Below are positions 50,559 to 59,244 of a DNA stretch of 64,000 bases, in pieces. Origin of the DNA: Flavobacterium sp. N1994 (lineage in GTDB: Bacteria; Bacteroidota; Bacteroidia; Flavobacteriales; Flavobacteriaceae); contig NZ_CP109999.1 in NCBI RefSeq assembly GCF_025947145.1, positions 1,736,001 to 1,800,000 on the forward strand. The letters run 5' to 3'. The first letter of the stretch is position 1. Each line of letters starts with the position of its first letter. Both the position numbers and the translations under genes were made by a program. The notes under the pieces are model-generated. The model had not been told where the DNA came from and did not search any database. It was given only the letters and a program-made list of their open reading frames with translations.

Positions 50559-53165
50559 CTATTTTTTTTGCAGCATCCTCTTTAACTCATTCAACTTCAT
50601 TAAAGCCTCAACTGGCGTTAAAGTGTTAATGTCTAAATTCAGAATATCTTCCCTGATTTCCTCTAATAATGGATCATCCAAATTAAAAATATTGAGTTGC
50701 ATTTCATCTTTAGCCGATTTAATACCATTTAATGCATCACTAGAATGATTTTTTTCTAGTTTCTTTAAAAGTTTTTGAGCTTTTTGTATTACCATTTGTG
50801 GCATTCCGGCCATTTTAGCTACATGAATACCAAAACTATGAGCGCTTCCTCCTTTTACTAACTTTCTAATAAAAAGAACAGTATCCTTCAACTCTTTAAC
50901 CGAAACATTATAATTCTGTATCCTTGGTAGTAATTCACTCATTTCATTCAATTCATGATAATGTGTAGCAAACAATGTTTTTGGTCTCGCTGGATTCTCA
51001 TGCAAAAACTCTGCAATAGCCCAAGCTATAGAAATTCCGTCATAAGTACTAGTTCCTCTACCAATTTCATCCAACAAAACGAGACTTCTATTTGAAATAT
51101 TATTCAAAATAGATGCGGTTTCGTTCATTTCCACCATAAAAGTAGATTCTCCCATCGAAATATTATCGCTAGCTCCAACTCTTGTGAATATTTTATCCAC
51201 AATACCCATTCTTACTTTTTCTGCTGGGACAAAACTTCCCATTTGAGCCAAGAGCACAATTAAAGCAGTTTGTCTTAATATAGCCGATTTACCAGACATA
51301 TTAGGCCCCGTAATCATGATTAGTTGTTGTGTTTCTCTATCTAGAAAAACATCGTTAGCTACATATGGAATTCCAACAGGCAATTGTTTTTCAATTACCG
51401 GATGACGTCCGTTGGTGATTTCCAGTTCAAATGTATCGTCTAATATTGGACACACGTAATCATTTTCAATTGCTAATTGTGCAAAAGACAATAAACAATC
51501 TAATTGCGCTACAAGATTTGCATTTAACTGAACTGGCTTAATGTAAGTTCCTATCCAAATAACCAATTGTTCGAACAAATGGCCTTCTATTTGATGTATT
51601 TTTTCTTCTGCCCCGAGAATCTTGGTTTCGTATTCTTTTAATTCTTCCGTAATATAACGTTCAGCATTGACTAAAGTTTGCTTACGAATCCATTCAACAG
51701 GAACTTTATCTTTGTGTGTATTTCTAACTTCTATATAGTAACCAAAAACATTATTGAAAGAGATTTTTAAAGATGTAATTCCCGTTCGTTCTGATTCTCT
51801 AGCTTCAATACCTTCTAGAAATTCTTTTCCTGAAAAAGCTATATTTCGCAATTCATCTAATTCAGCATGAACTCCAGTGGCTATAGCATTCCCTTTTGCT
51901 ATTGCTACAGGTGCATCTTGATTTAATGTAGTTTTTATTTTTTCTCGAAGCAAATCACATGCATGCAAACTGTCGCCAATGATACGAACAGCCTCTTGCT
52001 TGCTCTCTAAAGCGATATTTTTAATTGGAATAATAGCGTCTAATGATTCTTTTAGATAAATAACCTCACGAGGAGAAATTTTACAAGTGGCAACCTTTGA
52101 AATTAATCGCTCTAAATCAGAAATCTGTTTGATTTGATATTGAATCTTTTGAAGAATCTCCTGATTATCTTTTAAATAAGTAACCACCTCATGACGGCTT
52201 CTAATCTTATTGATATCCTTCAAAGGCAAAGCCAACCAACGTTTCAGAAGTCTTGACCCCATTGGCGAAAGCGTTCTATCAATAACATCCAAAAGAGTTA
52301 CAGCATTATGAGAATGACTGTGGTATAATTCTAAATTACGGATTGTAAAACGATCCATCCAAACATAAGCATCTTCAGCAATACGTTGAATATTGGTGAT
52401 GTGCTGAACTTTATTATGTTGTGTTTCTGATAAATAATATAAAATGGCTCCAGATGCAATAATACCATCAGGCAATTCTTCAATGCCGAAACCTTTTAAG
52501 GAATTGGTTTGAAAATGAGAATTCAAAATCTCATGAGCATAGTCTTCTTTATAAACCCAGTCCTCAAGAAAAAAAACATTAAAATCTTCTCCAAAAGTCT
52601 CTTTAAATTGTGCTTTATTATTCTTTTGAATCAAAATTTCACTCGGACTAAAATTCTGCAATAGCTTATCAATATACTCTTCATTGCCTTGAGCCGTAAG
52701 AAACTCGCCAGTAGAAACATCAAGAAAAGACACCCCTAATTGCTTCTTGCCAAAATAAACTGATGCTAAAAAATTATTGGATTTTGAATGTAACACCTCA
52801 TCATTCATAGCAACCCCAGGAGTTACTAATTCCGTCACTCCACGTTTAACAATGGTTTTCGTCATTTTTGGATCCTCTAATTGATCACAAATAGCAACTC
52901 GAAGACCCGCTTTTACTAATTTTGGTAAATAAGTATTTAAGGAATGATGTGGAAAACCTGCTAATGCTGTTTCGGTTTCAGAGCCAGCACCTCGTTTAGT
53001 TAAAACAATTCCTAGAATTTTAGAAGCGCGAATGGCATCTTCGCCAAAAGTTTCATAAAAATCTCCAACTCTAAATAATAAACACGCATCGGGATATTTT
53101 CTTTTTATCTCGTTGTATTGTTTCATTAAAGGGGTTTCCTTTACTTGATTTTCTTTGGCTGACAA
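50559..53165 (-). CDS. mutS: DNA mismatch repair protein MutS
   Basis: Recognises mismatches and recruits MutL. The N-terminal mismatch-binding domain has the Phe-x-Glu wedge (DFYETFGEDA near residues 33-42). Connector and clamp domains follow, then the ATPase with Walker A MITGPNMSGKSAIL near residue 606, DEIGRGTSTYDG (Walker B/signature) and TLFATHYHEL. Length 868 fits MutS1. A single gene. Confidence 0.97.
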   Translation of the reverse strand: MSAKENQVKETPLMKQYNEIKRKYPDACLLFRVGDFYETFGEDAIRASKILGIVLTKRGAGSETETALAGFPHHSLNTYLPKLVKAGLRVAICDQLEDPKMTKTIVKRGVTELVTPGVAMNDEVLHSKSNNFLASVYFGKKQLGVSFLDVSTGEFLTAQGNEEYIDKLLQNFSPSEILIQKNNKAQFKETFGEDFNVFFLEDWVYKEDYAHEILNSHFQTNSLKGFGIEELPDGIIASGAILYYLSETQHNKVQHITNIQRIAEDAYVWMDRFTIRNLELYHSHSHNAVTLLDVIDRTLSPMGSRLLKRWLALPLKDINKIRSRHEVVTYLKDNQEILQKIQYQIKQISDLERLISKVATCKISPREVIYLKESLDAIIPIKNIALESKQEAVRIIGDSLHACDLLREKIKTTLNQDAPVAIAKGNAIATGVHAELDELRNIAFSGKEFLEGIEARESERTGITSLKISFNNVFGYYIEVRNTHKDKVPVEWIRKQTLVNAERYITEELKEYETKILGAEEKIHQIEGHLFEQLVIWIGTYIKPVQLNANLVAQLDCLLSFAQLAIENDYVCPILDDTFELEITNGRHPVIEKQLPVGIPYVANDVFLDRETQQLIMITGPNMSGKSAILRQTALIVLLAQMGSFVPAEKVRMGIVDKIFTRVGASDNISMGESTFMVEMNETASILNNISNRSLVLLDEIGRGTSTYDGISIAWAIAEFLHENPARPKTLFATHYHELNEMSELLPRIQNYNVSVKELKDTVLFIRKLVKGGSAHSFGIHVAKMAGMPQMVIQKAQKLLKKLEKNHSSDALNGIKSAKDEMQLNIFNLDDPLLEEIREDILNLDINTLTPVEALMKLNELKRMLQKK

Positions 53166-53284
53166 TGGTTTTTGAATTTAATTATAGTGAAAGCGAATTT
53201 AAATATTTTAGAACGATTAGACATCTTATTAAAAAATTAATTTAACCTTAAGACAAAAAAATGCAAGTGAATATATTTTTTGAA

Positions 53285-53292
53285 TAGATTTG
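53285..53292 (+). promoter_or_regulatory. -7 element of the DUF1573 gene
   Basis: TAGATTTG, 26 bases before the ATG at 53319. Confidence 0.45.
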
Positions 53293-53318
53293 TCTCAGAA
53301 ACTTAAATACTATTAAAA

Positions 53319-53792
53319 ATGAAAAAATTTATTTTATTAGCTGCAATTACTGTTTTTGGTGTTGCAACTAGCAACGCACAAACTGCTAAAAAAACTGCTA
53401 AAAAAGCAGATGCTCCAGCTAAAGTTGAAACTCCAAAAGTGGACGGCGCTGGTATGGTTTTCGAAAACGAAACTATCGATTACGGAACAATCCAACACAA
53501 TGCTGATGGAAAAAGAGAATTTGTTTTTGTAAACAACGGAAACAAACCTTTAACTATCGAAAGTACTCAAGGTTCATGTGGATGTACAGTTCCTACTAAA
53601 CCAGAAAAACCAATCCAACCAGGAGAAAAAGGTGTTATTGGTGTAAAATATGCTACTGACAGAGTTGGTGCATTTACAAAAACGGTTACTGTAAAATCAA
53701 ATGCTACAGGACAAGAAACTAAAGTTCTTACTATTAAAGGAACTGTTTTACCAGATGCTCCAGCTGAAGGTGCAACTCCAGTAAAAAGCTAA
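53319..53792 (+). CDS. DUF1573 exported protein
   Basis: A 157-residue exported protein. A signal peptide ends near TSNAQ (residue 21), a Lys/Ala linker follows (KKTAKKADAPAKVE), then a DUF1573 Ig-like beta-sandwich with the two-Cys motif SCGCTVP near residue 87. The family is common in Bacteroidota periplasm and outer membrane; its function is unknown, with structural resemblance to ASPM-SPD-2-Hydin domains. It has its own promoter and terminator. Confidence 0.87.
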   Translation: MKKFILLAAITVFGVATSNAQTAKKTAKKADAPAKVETPKVDGAGMVFENETIDYGTIQHNADGKREFVFVNNGNKPLTIESTQGSCGCTVPTKPEKPIQPGEKGVIGVKYATDRVGAFTKTVTVKSNATGQETKVLTIKGTVLPDAPAEGATPVKS

Positions 53793-53814
53793 TTTTAGTT
53801 AATTATAATTCATG

Positions 53815-53844
53815 AAAGTCTCGATTTATCGGGACTTTTTTTTT
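53815..53844 (+). terminator. Terminator of the DUF1573 gene
   Basis: Stem AAAGTCTCGA (53815-53824) / TCGGGACTTT (53829-53838) with one G-T pair, then eight T. The next promoter begins in its tail. Confidence 0.85.
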
Positions 53845-53847
53845 GAA

Positions 53848-53855
53848 TATCTTTG
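53848..53855 (+). promoter_or_regulatory. -7 element of the SpoU methyltransferase gene
   Basis: TATCTTTG just after the terminator, 41 bases before the ATG at 53897. It lies inside the longer frame starting at 53843, so that start is rejected. Confidence 0.55.
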
Positions 53856-53896
53856 CCCCTCATGACCAAAGGTCAAATTTTATAAAACAAAAAAAC

Positions 53897-54427
53897 ATGC
53901 GTAAGCTCGAAAATAAAGAATTAGAAAGAAAATCGGTTGAAGATTTTAAAGACGCTACTAAAACTCCAATAATTATTGTTCTAGATGACATTAGAAGTCT
54001 TCACAATATTGGTTCTGTTTTCAGGACTGCTGATGCTTTTTTAATTGAAAAGATTTATTTGTGTGGCATCACGGCCATACCACCCCATAAAGAAATCCAC
54101 AAAACAGCACTCGGAGCCACAGAGACGGTGAGCTGGGAATATCAAAATGATGTTTTAAGTGTGATTGAAAATTTGAAAGCAGAAAATGTTGCTGTTTTTG
54201 CAATTGAACAAGTTGAAAATGCTGTTTTTCTCCAAGATTTTAAACCCGAAAATGATAAAAAATATGCTCTAGTTTTCGGCAATGAAGTCTTTGGTGTTGC
54301 TCAAAAAGCCATTGAAATTTGTGACGGTTCTATTGAAATTCCACAATTAGGAACAAAACATTCCTTAAATATATCGGTAAGTGCTGGAATTGTAGTTTGG
54401 GATTTATTCCAAAAAATAAACTACTAA
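53897..54427 (+). CDS. TrmH/SpoU-family RNA 2'-O-methyltransferase
   Basis: A 176-residue SPOUT methyltransferase without the N-terminal RNA-binding extension of RlmB. The three knot motifs are LHNIGSVFRTADAF near residue 35 (catalytic Arg), ALVFGNEVFGV near residue 128 and SLNISVSAGI near residue 155. It probably 2'-O-methylates a tRNA or rRNA position; the target cannot be read. Its end overlaps the convergent folK-dNK gene by 4 bases. Confidence 0.92.
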   Translation: MRKLENKELERKSVEDFKDATKTPIIIVLDDIRSLHNIGSVFRTADAFLIEKIYLCGITAIPPHKEIHKTALGATETVSWEYQNDVLSVIENLKAENVAVFAIEQVENAVFLQDFKPENDKKYALVFGNEVFGVAQKAIEICDGSIEIPQLGTKHSLNISVSAGIVVWDLFQKINY

Positions 54428-55560
54428 TTGGTAATTTTATTCTGAATTTCATTCAAAACAAAAACATAATCTTCTTGGTTATTCTGAAAATCTCTATTGG
54501 TCACATCAATTATTAAAACGTTTAAATTTTTTTGTGATTTGATATAATCTAAGTAACCGCTATTGATTTTTTCGAGATATTCGGCCGGGATTTCTTGTTC
54601 GTAGCTTCTGCCTCTTTCTCTGATGTTCTCTAATAGACGCTCAGTACTTTGATACAAGTAAATATATAAATCAGGCTTTGGCATCTCTTTATAGATGATG
54701 TCAAACATGGTTTTATACAAACGATATTCATCTTCTGCAAGCGTAACTTTGGCAAAAATCAAAGACTTGAAAATATGATAATCAGCAACAATAAAGTCTT
54801 TAAACAAATCAAACTGCGCTAAATCATCGGAAAGCTGTTGGTATCGGTCGGCCAAAAAAGACATTTCTAACGGAAAAGCATACCGACTCTGATCTTCGTA
54901 AAATTTTGGCAAAAATGGATTATCAGCAAAACGTTCTAAAACCGATTTAGCATTAAAATCTTCAGCCAATTTATTGGTAAGCGTTGTTTTTCCTGCTCCA
55001 ATATTCCCTTCAATGGCGATATAATTAAAATGATCAAGTTTCAAACTTGCTATTGGCAATTCTAAATTTTGAATCACTTTGCAATTGCTCTTGTCTTCAG
55101 AAAGCAATAACAGTTCATGCAAATATTTTTGTAAAATTGGATGACGCCAATCTAAGTTTAAATCTTTCATCGGCAACAAAACAAAAAGGCGGTTTTGCAT
55201 TTCCGGATGTGGGATTTGAAGTCTTTCTGAAGCAATAATTTCTTCATCAAAAGCAATGACATCAATATCAATAATTCGAGCTTGATAGCCTTCCACATTT
55301 TGACGAACTCTACCTAAAGCTTCTTCGAGCAACAAACATTCTTCCAAAATCTGATGGGCTGATTTATGCGTATTCATGATCACCGCACAATTGCAGAATT
55401 TTTCACTTTCAAAGCCCCAAGAAGGAGTTTCATAAAGCTTGGAAACTCTGATAATTGTTCCAATTTCTTTATGCAAATGATCAATACAACGCTCAATATT
55501 TTCAAGACGATTGCCCTGATTAGTTCCTAAAGATAAAATGACTTGATGCTGCTTTTTCAT
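54424..55560 (-). CDS. folK: Fusion of HPPK (FolK) and deoxynucleoside kinase
   Basis: A 378-residue bifunctional protein. Residues about 1-160 are 6-hydroxymethyl-7,8-dihydropterin pyrophosphokinase of folate synthesis: SLGTNQGNR near residue 10, RIIDIDVIAF with the two metal Asp near residue 97, and LQIPHPEMQNRLFVLLPM. Residues about 178-378 are a deoxynucleoside kinase: P-loop IEGNIGAGKTT, ERFADNPFL and the lid RERGRSYEQ. It links folate and dNTP supply in one chain. The fusion is seen in Bacteroidota. Single start, no frameshift. Confidence 0.93.
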   Translation of the reverse strand: MKKQHQVILSLGTNQGNRLENIERCIDHLHKEIGTIIRVSKLYETPSWGFESEKFCNCAVIMNTHKSAHQILEECLLLEEALGRVRQNVEGYQARIIDIDVIAFDEEIIASERLQIPHPEMQNRLFVLLPMKDLNLDWRHPILQKYLHELLLLSEDKSNCKVIQNLELPIASLKLDHFNYIAIEGNIGAGKTTLTNKLAEDFNAKSVLERFADNPFLPKFYEDQSRYAFPLEMSFLADRYQQLSDDLAQFDLFKDFIVADYHIFKSLIFAKVTLAEDEYRLYKTMFDIIYKEMPKPDLYIYLYQSTERLLENIRERGRSYEQEIPAEYLEKINSGYLDYIKSQKNLNVLIIDVTNRDFQNNQEDYVFVLNEIQNKITN

Positions 55561-55698
55561 GGAAGCACAAATTAACTAAAACTATTTTAGAATAACCGCA
55601 AAAAGGAGTAGACTGTTAATAACAATTTCTCAACAATTGGCATTCGATAAAATCATAAAACTTCTATAAATAGTAATTGCTTTATGACTAAAAGGCAT

Positions 55699-55706
55699 TA
55701 TTTTTG
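55699..55706 (+). promoter_or_regulatory. -7 element of the AsmA gene
   Basis: TATTTTTG, 32 bases before the ATG at 55739. Confidence 0.45.
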
Positions 55707-55738
55707 TTGAAGAAACGCGTAACTAAATCTATCTTATC

Positions 55739-58336
55739 ATGTTAAAGAAAATCTTAAAAATAGTTGGAATCATTTTATTGCTGTTAGTCATTTCAGCTTT
55801 TGCCATTCCGTATTTTTTCAAAGATCAAATCAAAGCCCGAATTCTAACTTCTATCAATGAAAAAGTAGATGCTAAAGTGGCTTTCGCCGATGCCGATTTG
55901 AGTTTATTTAGAAACTTTCCCAATGCAAGCGTTTCGATTGAAAAATTATCCATTATCAACAAAGCACCTTTTGCTGGAGACACTTTAGTAGCATTTGACG
56001 AATTGAATCTAAAAATGTCTATCAAAGAATTATTCAATGGTGAAAATGAACCTATGAAGATTGATGGAATCTCCTCAAAAAATGGTTTGATTAATATTAT
56101 TTTCAACAAAGATGGTATTGGTAATTATGACATTGCTATAAAAGATAAAACGGGAGATAACAGCAAAAGCAAACCACTATCTTTAAAAATAAAAGAATAC
56201 TCGGTTGAAAATTTCAAGTTTAAATTCACTGATGAAAAATCTAAAATCAAAATGCTTATAGACAGCATTAATCATCAAGGAACAGGAGATTTTGCTGCTT
56301 CAAAATTAGATTTGGATACTAAAACTACTGCTAAGGTTTCGCTTGACATGGACAAAGTAAATTACATGAATCATGTTGCCATTTCCTTAGATGCTTTACT
56401 CGGGATTGATTTAGACCAAAGCAAATACACTTTCAAAGAAAACAAAGCTAAAATCAATGAATTGCCTTTAGAATTTGACGGCTTCATTCAATTAGTAGAA
56501 ACAGGTCAACAATATGATTTGAAATTTAAAACCCCAACCTCATCCTTTAAAAACTTTTTAGGATTGATTCCCGCTAAATATTCAAGTAATCTAAAAGAGG
56601 TTAAAACGACTGGTGATTTCACTGTTGTAGGTTTTGCCAAAGGCTTGTATTCTAAAACTTCTGTGCCCAAATTCAATATCGGAATCGCCTCAAATAATGC
56701 TTCCTTTCAATATCCAAACTTGCCAAAATCAGTACAAAAAATTATCATTGACACCAAGATTATCAACGAAACTGGTGTGATGAATGATACGTATGTGAAT
56801 CTAGATAAATTGTCATTCCAAATTGATCAAGATGTTTTTAATGCAAAAGCCAATATTAAGAATATCTCCGAAAATGCTTTGGTCAATGCCGCCTTAAAAG
56901 GAACCATTAACCTTGGCAATCTTACAAAAGCCTATCCAATAAAACTAGACAAACCGTTAACTGGAATTCTGAAAGCGGATGTCACCACAGAATTCGATAT
57001 GCAATCCGTAGAAAAAAGCGATTATGCCCGAATTAAAAACGCTGGAACCCTAGATTTAACTGGGTTTAACTATACGGATGAAAACGGCAAAACAATGAAA
57101 ATTAGCAAAGCTTTAGTTTCATTTGATCCTAGTCGAGTGAATCTGAAACAATTCAATGCTACCACAGGAAAAACCGATTTAGCTGTGAATGGAGTTTTAG
57201 AAAACTTCTACGGTTTTGCTTTTAAAAATCAGGAACTAAAAGGAAACTTCAATTTGAATTCCAATCAATTGGCCGTTAACGATTTTATGACTACAGAAAC
57301 CGCAGCAAAAGACAAGAAAGCCAGCGAGCCCATGAAAATACCAGCATTTCTTAATTGCACTTTAACCGCCAAAGCCAATACGGTTTTGTATGACAATCTG
57401 ATTTTAAAAGATGTTTCTGGAAAAATTAGTATTAAGGACCAAAAAGTAACTATTGAAAACGGTAAAACAAATATCTTCGGAGGTTCTATTGCTTTCAATG
57501 GTGATGTTTCGACTAAAGAAAAAATTTCCAAGTTCAATATGGACTTAGGCTTAAATGGTGTTGACATTGCGCAAACCTTTACGCAATTAGATATGATGAA
57601 AAAAATCGCGCCAATAGCCGGAGTTATTAATGGAAAACTGAATTCGAAAATCAAACTTTCTGGAAATCTAAAAGACAAAGAAATGACTCCTGATTTGAAT
57701 AGTATTTCTGGTGATTTATTAGGACAATTACTTTCAACCACTGTAAATTCAAGCAACTCCGCTTTATTGACCGTTCTTGATGATAAATTAAGTTTTGTAG
57801 ATTTAAAGAAATTAAATTTAAATGATTTAAAAGCGGCACTAACTTTTAAAGACGGAAAAGTAAACGTAAAACCTTTTGACTTAAAATACCAAGACATCAA
57901 AGTAACTGTTGGCGGAACTCATGGTTTTGATCAAAATATGAACTACAATTTGAAATTAGATGTCCCTGCTAAATATTTAGGAACTGAAGCTAATAATTTG
58001 ATAGCAAAATTATCCCCTTCTGATGCTAAAAAACTTGACAATGTGCCAATCAATGCCATCCTTACTGGGAATTTTAAAAACCCAAAAGTATCAACAGATA
58101 TTAAACAAGCGACAACCAATTTGGTTACAAACTTGGTAAAACAACAAAGAGATAAATTAGTCAGCGGTAGCAAAGATGCCCTAAACAGTATCATTTCAAA
58201 TGCCACAAAATCAAAAACAGACAGCACTAAAACGGATGTAAAAACAGATATAAAAACGAAAGCAACCGATTTAATCAATGGTTTATTTGGCAAGAAAAAA
58301 CCAGAGGATCCAAAACCAGCAACTACAACAAAATAA
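55739..58336 (+). CDS. AsmA-family protein
   Basis: An 865-residue envelope protein. One N-terminal membrane anchor (IVGIILLLLVISAFAIPYFF, about residues 8-27) is followed by a long beta-repeat periplasmic body with an AsmA N-terminal signature (VDAKVAFADADLSLFRNFPN). A C-terminal AsmA_2-type region and a Lys/Thr/Asp-rich tail end the chain. AsmA-like proteins span or line the periplasm and are linked to phospholipid transport to the outer membrane. It has its own promoter and terminator. Confidence 0.88.
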   Translation: MLKKILKIVGIILLLLVISAFAIPYFFKDQIKARILTSINEKVDAKVAFADADLSLFRNFPNASVSIEKLSIINKAPFAGDTLVAFDELNLKMSIKELFNGENEPMKIDGISSKNGLINIIFNKDGIGNYDIAIKDKTGDNSKSKPLSLKIKEYSVENFKFKFTDEKSKIKMLIDSINHQGTGDFAASKLDLDTKTTAKVSLDMDKVNYMNHVAISLDALLGIDLDQSKYTFKENKAKINELPLEFDGFIQLVETGQQYDLKFKTPTSSFKNFLGLIPAKYSSNLKEVKTTGDFTVVGFAKGLYSKTSVPKFNIGIASNNASFQYPNLPKSVQKIIIDTKIINETGVMNDTYVNLDKLSFQIDQDVFNAKANIKNISENALVNAALKGTINLGNLTKAYPIKLDKPLTGILKADVTTEFDMQSVEKSDYARIKNAGTLDLTGFNYTDENGKTMKISKALVSFDPSRVNLKQFNATTGKTDLAVNGVLENFYGFAFKNQELKGNFNLNSNQLAVNDFMTTETAAKDKKASEPMKIPAFLNCTLTAKANTVLYDNLILKDVSGKISIKDQKVTIENGKTNIFGGSIAFNGDVSTKEKISKFNMDLGLNGVDIAQTFTQLDMMKKIAPIAGVINGKLNSKIKLSGNLKDKEMTPDLNSISGDLLGQLLSTTVNSSNSALLTVLDDKLSFVDLKKLNLNDLKAALTFKDGKVNVKPFDLKYQDIKVTVGGTHGFDQNMNYNLKLDVPAKYLGTEANNLIAKLSPSDAKKLDNVPINAILTGNFKNPKVSTDIKQATTNLVTNLVKQQRDKLVSGSKDALNSIISNATKSKTDSTKTDVKTDIKTKATDLINGLFGKKKPEDPKPATTTK

Positions 58337-58341
58337 AAAAG

Positions 58342-58368
58342 AAACCCTTTCAATAGAAAGGGTTTTTA
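58342..58368. terminator. Bidirectional terminator between AsmA and DUF2797 genes
   Basis: Perfect stem AAACCCTTTC (58342-58351) / GAAAGGGTTT (58356-58365) with an AATA loop and A/T flanks. It lies between convergent genes. Confidence 0.9.
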
Positions 58369-58369
58369 T

Positions 58370-59164
58370 TTAGATATTGATTTTTACAACATAGCCTTCA
58401 AAAGTTCGAACATTGAAAACGGTTCCGTCTTCGAAAATTAGGTACTGTCCTTTTATACCCATTAATCTTCCTGAAAAATTAGGTGACTTATCCAAATTCA
58501 AGCTATTGACTTTAGTGGGATAACGCAATACAGGATAATGCAATTCATATAAATCTTCTTTATCAATATGATAAAACTCTTGAACTTCTTTTGGAATTAT
58601 ATATTGTAAAGAAGCTTTTTCTTTGAGCAAATCGACTTGAGGAATATCATTTTTTAGCATTTTTTGCCAATTCGTTTTATCCGCATAATGGTCTTTCAAA
58701 GCTACCTCTGTTATTCCAGCCAAATACCTGTTAGGAACTTCTACAATAGGAATGGCTTGCACCGCCCCTTGATCAATCCATCGTGTGGGCACTTGAGTTT
58801 GTCTTGTAACTCCCACTTTCACTTCACTTGATAAGGCTAAATATACAATGTGAGGTTGCAATTGCACTTTCTTCTCATATTCTAAATCGCGGTCTTCTAT
58901 GTCTAAATGCGCAGTGCTTAATTCGGGCTTCATAATCCAATCTCCCGCTGCAGCTGAACTCATAAAGCAATCATAACAAAATCCTTGACGGAATATTTTT
59001 TTCTTTTTGCCGCAATTCAAACATTGATAACCAATAAAATTGATTTCTAAAGATTTATCAAGCAACTGATTTAAACTCAAAAAACTATTTTCAAACACCA
59101 AATAATACTGAATCGGATTTAAGAATTCCGTTTGCATTTTGGTTAACACTCCTTCGTAGGTCAT
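58370..59164 (-). CDS. DUF2797 protein with zinc ribbon
   Basis: A 264-residue protein. The N-terminal zinc ribbon uses Cys48, Cys51, Cys63 and Cys66 (CLNC and CYDC). The central part (HIVYLALSSEVKVGVTRQTQ, then RWIDQGAVQAIPI) resembles GIY-YIG/UvrC-like folds described for this family. No enzymatic activity is known. No signal peptide, so cytoplasmic; probable nucleic-acid binding is an inference from the ribbon and the fold. Confidence 0.85.
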   Translation of the reverse strand: MTYEGVLTKMQTEFLNPIQYYLVFENSFLSLNQLLDKSLEINFIGYQCLNCGKKKKIFRQGFCYDCFMSSAAAGDWIMKPELSTAHLDIEDRDLEYEKKVQLQPHIVYLALSSEVKVGVTRQTQVPTRWIDQGAVQAIPIVEVPNRYLAGITEVALKDHYADKTNWQKMLKNDIPQVDLLKEKASLQYIIPKEVQEFYHIDKEDLYELHYPVLRYPTKVNSLNLDKSPNFSGRLMGIKGQYLIFEDGTVFNVRTFEGYVVKINI

Positions 59165-59187
59165 ATTTTATTCTTAAGATTATTTCC

Positions 59188-59195
59188 TATATTTG
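59188..59195 (+). promoter_or_regulatory. -7 element of the GH3 operon
   Basis: TATATTTG, 49 bases before the GH3 ATG. Confidence 0.5.
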
Positions 59196-59208
59196 GTAAA
59201 GTTATAAC

Positions 59209-59240
59209 TCCTAATTCGTAATTCATAATTCCCAATTCCA
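59209..59240 (+). repeat. 8-bp TAATTC-type tandem repeat in the GH3 leader
   Basis: Imperfect direct repeats CTAATTCG, TAATTCA, TAATTCC, CAATTCC (period 7-8) fill the leader just before the GH3 ATG. A low-complexity stretch, role unknown. Confidence 0.6.
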
Positions 59241-59244
59241 AAAA

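Noticed and set aside
57265..58353. Long minus-strand frames of 211 and 136 codons within the AsmA gene
   Set aside because: Biased codon use of the AsmA gene leaves the antisense frame open; AsmA has a matching N-terminal anchor and motifs.
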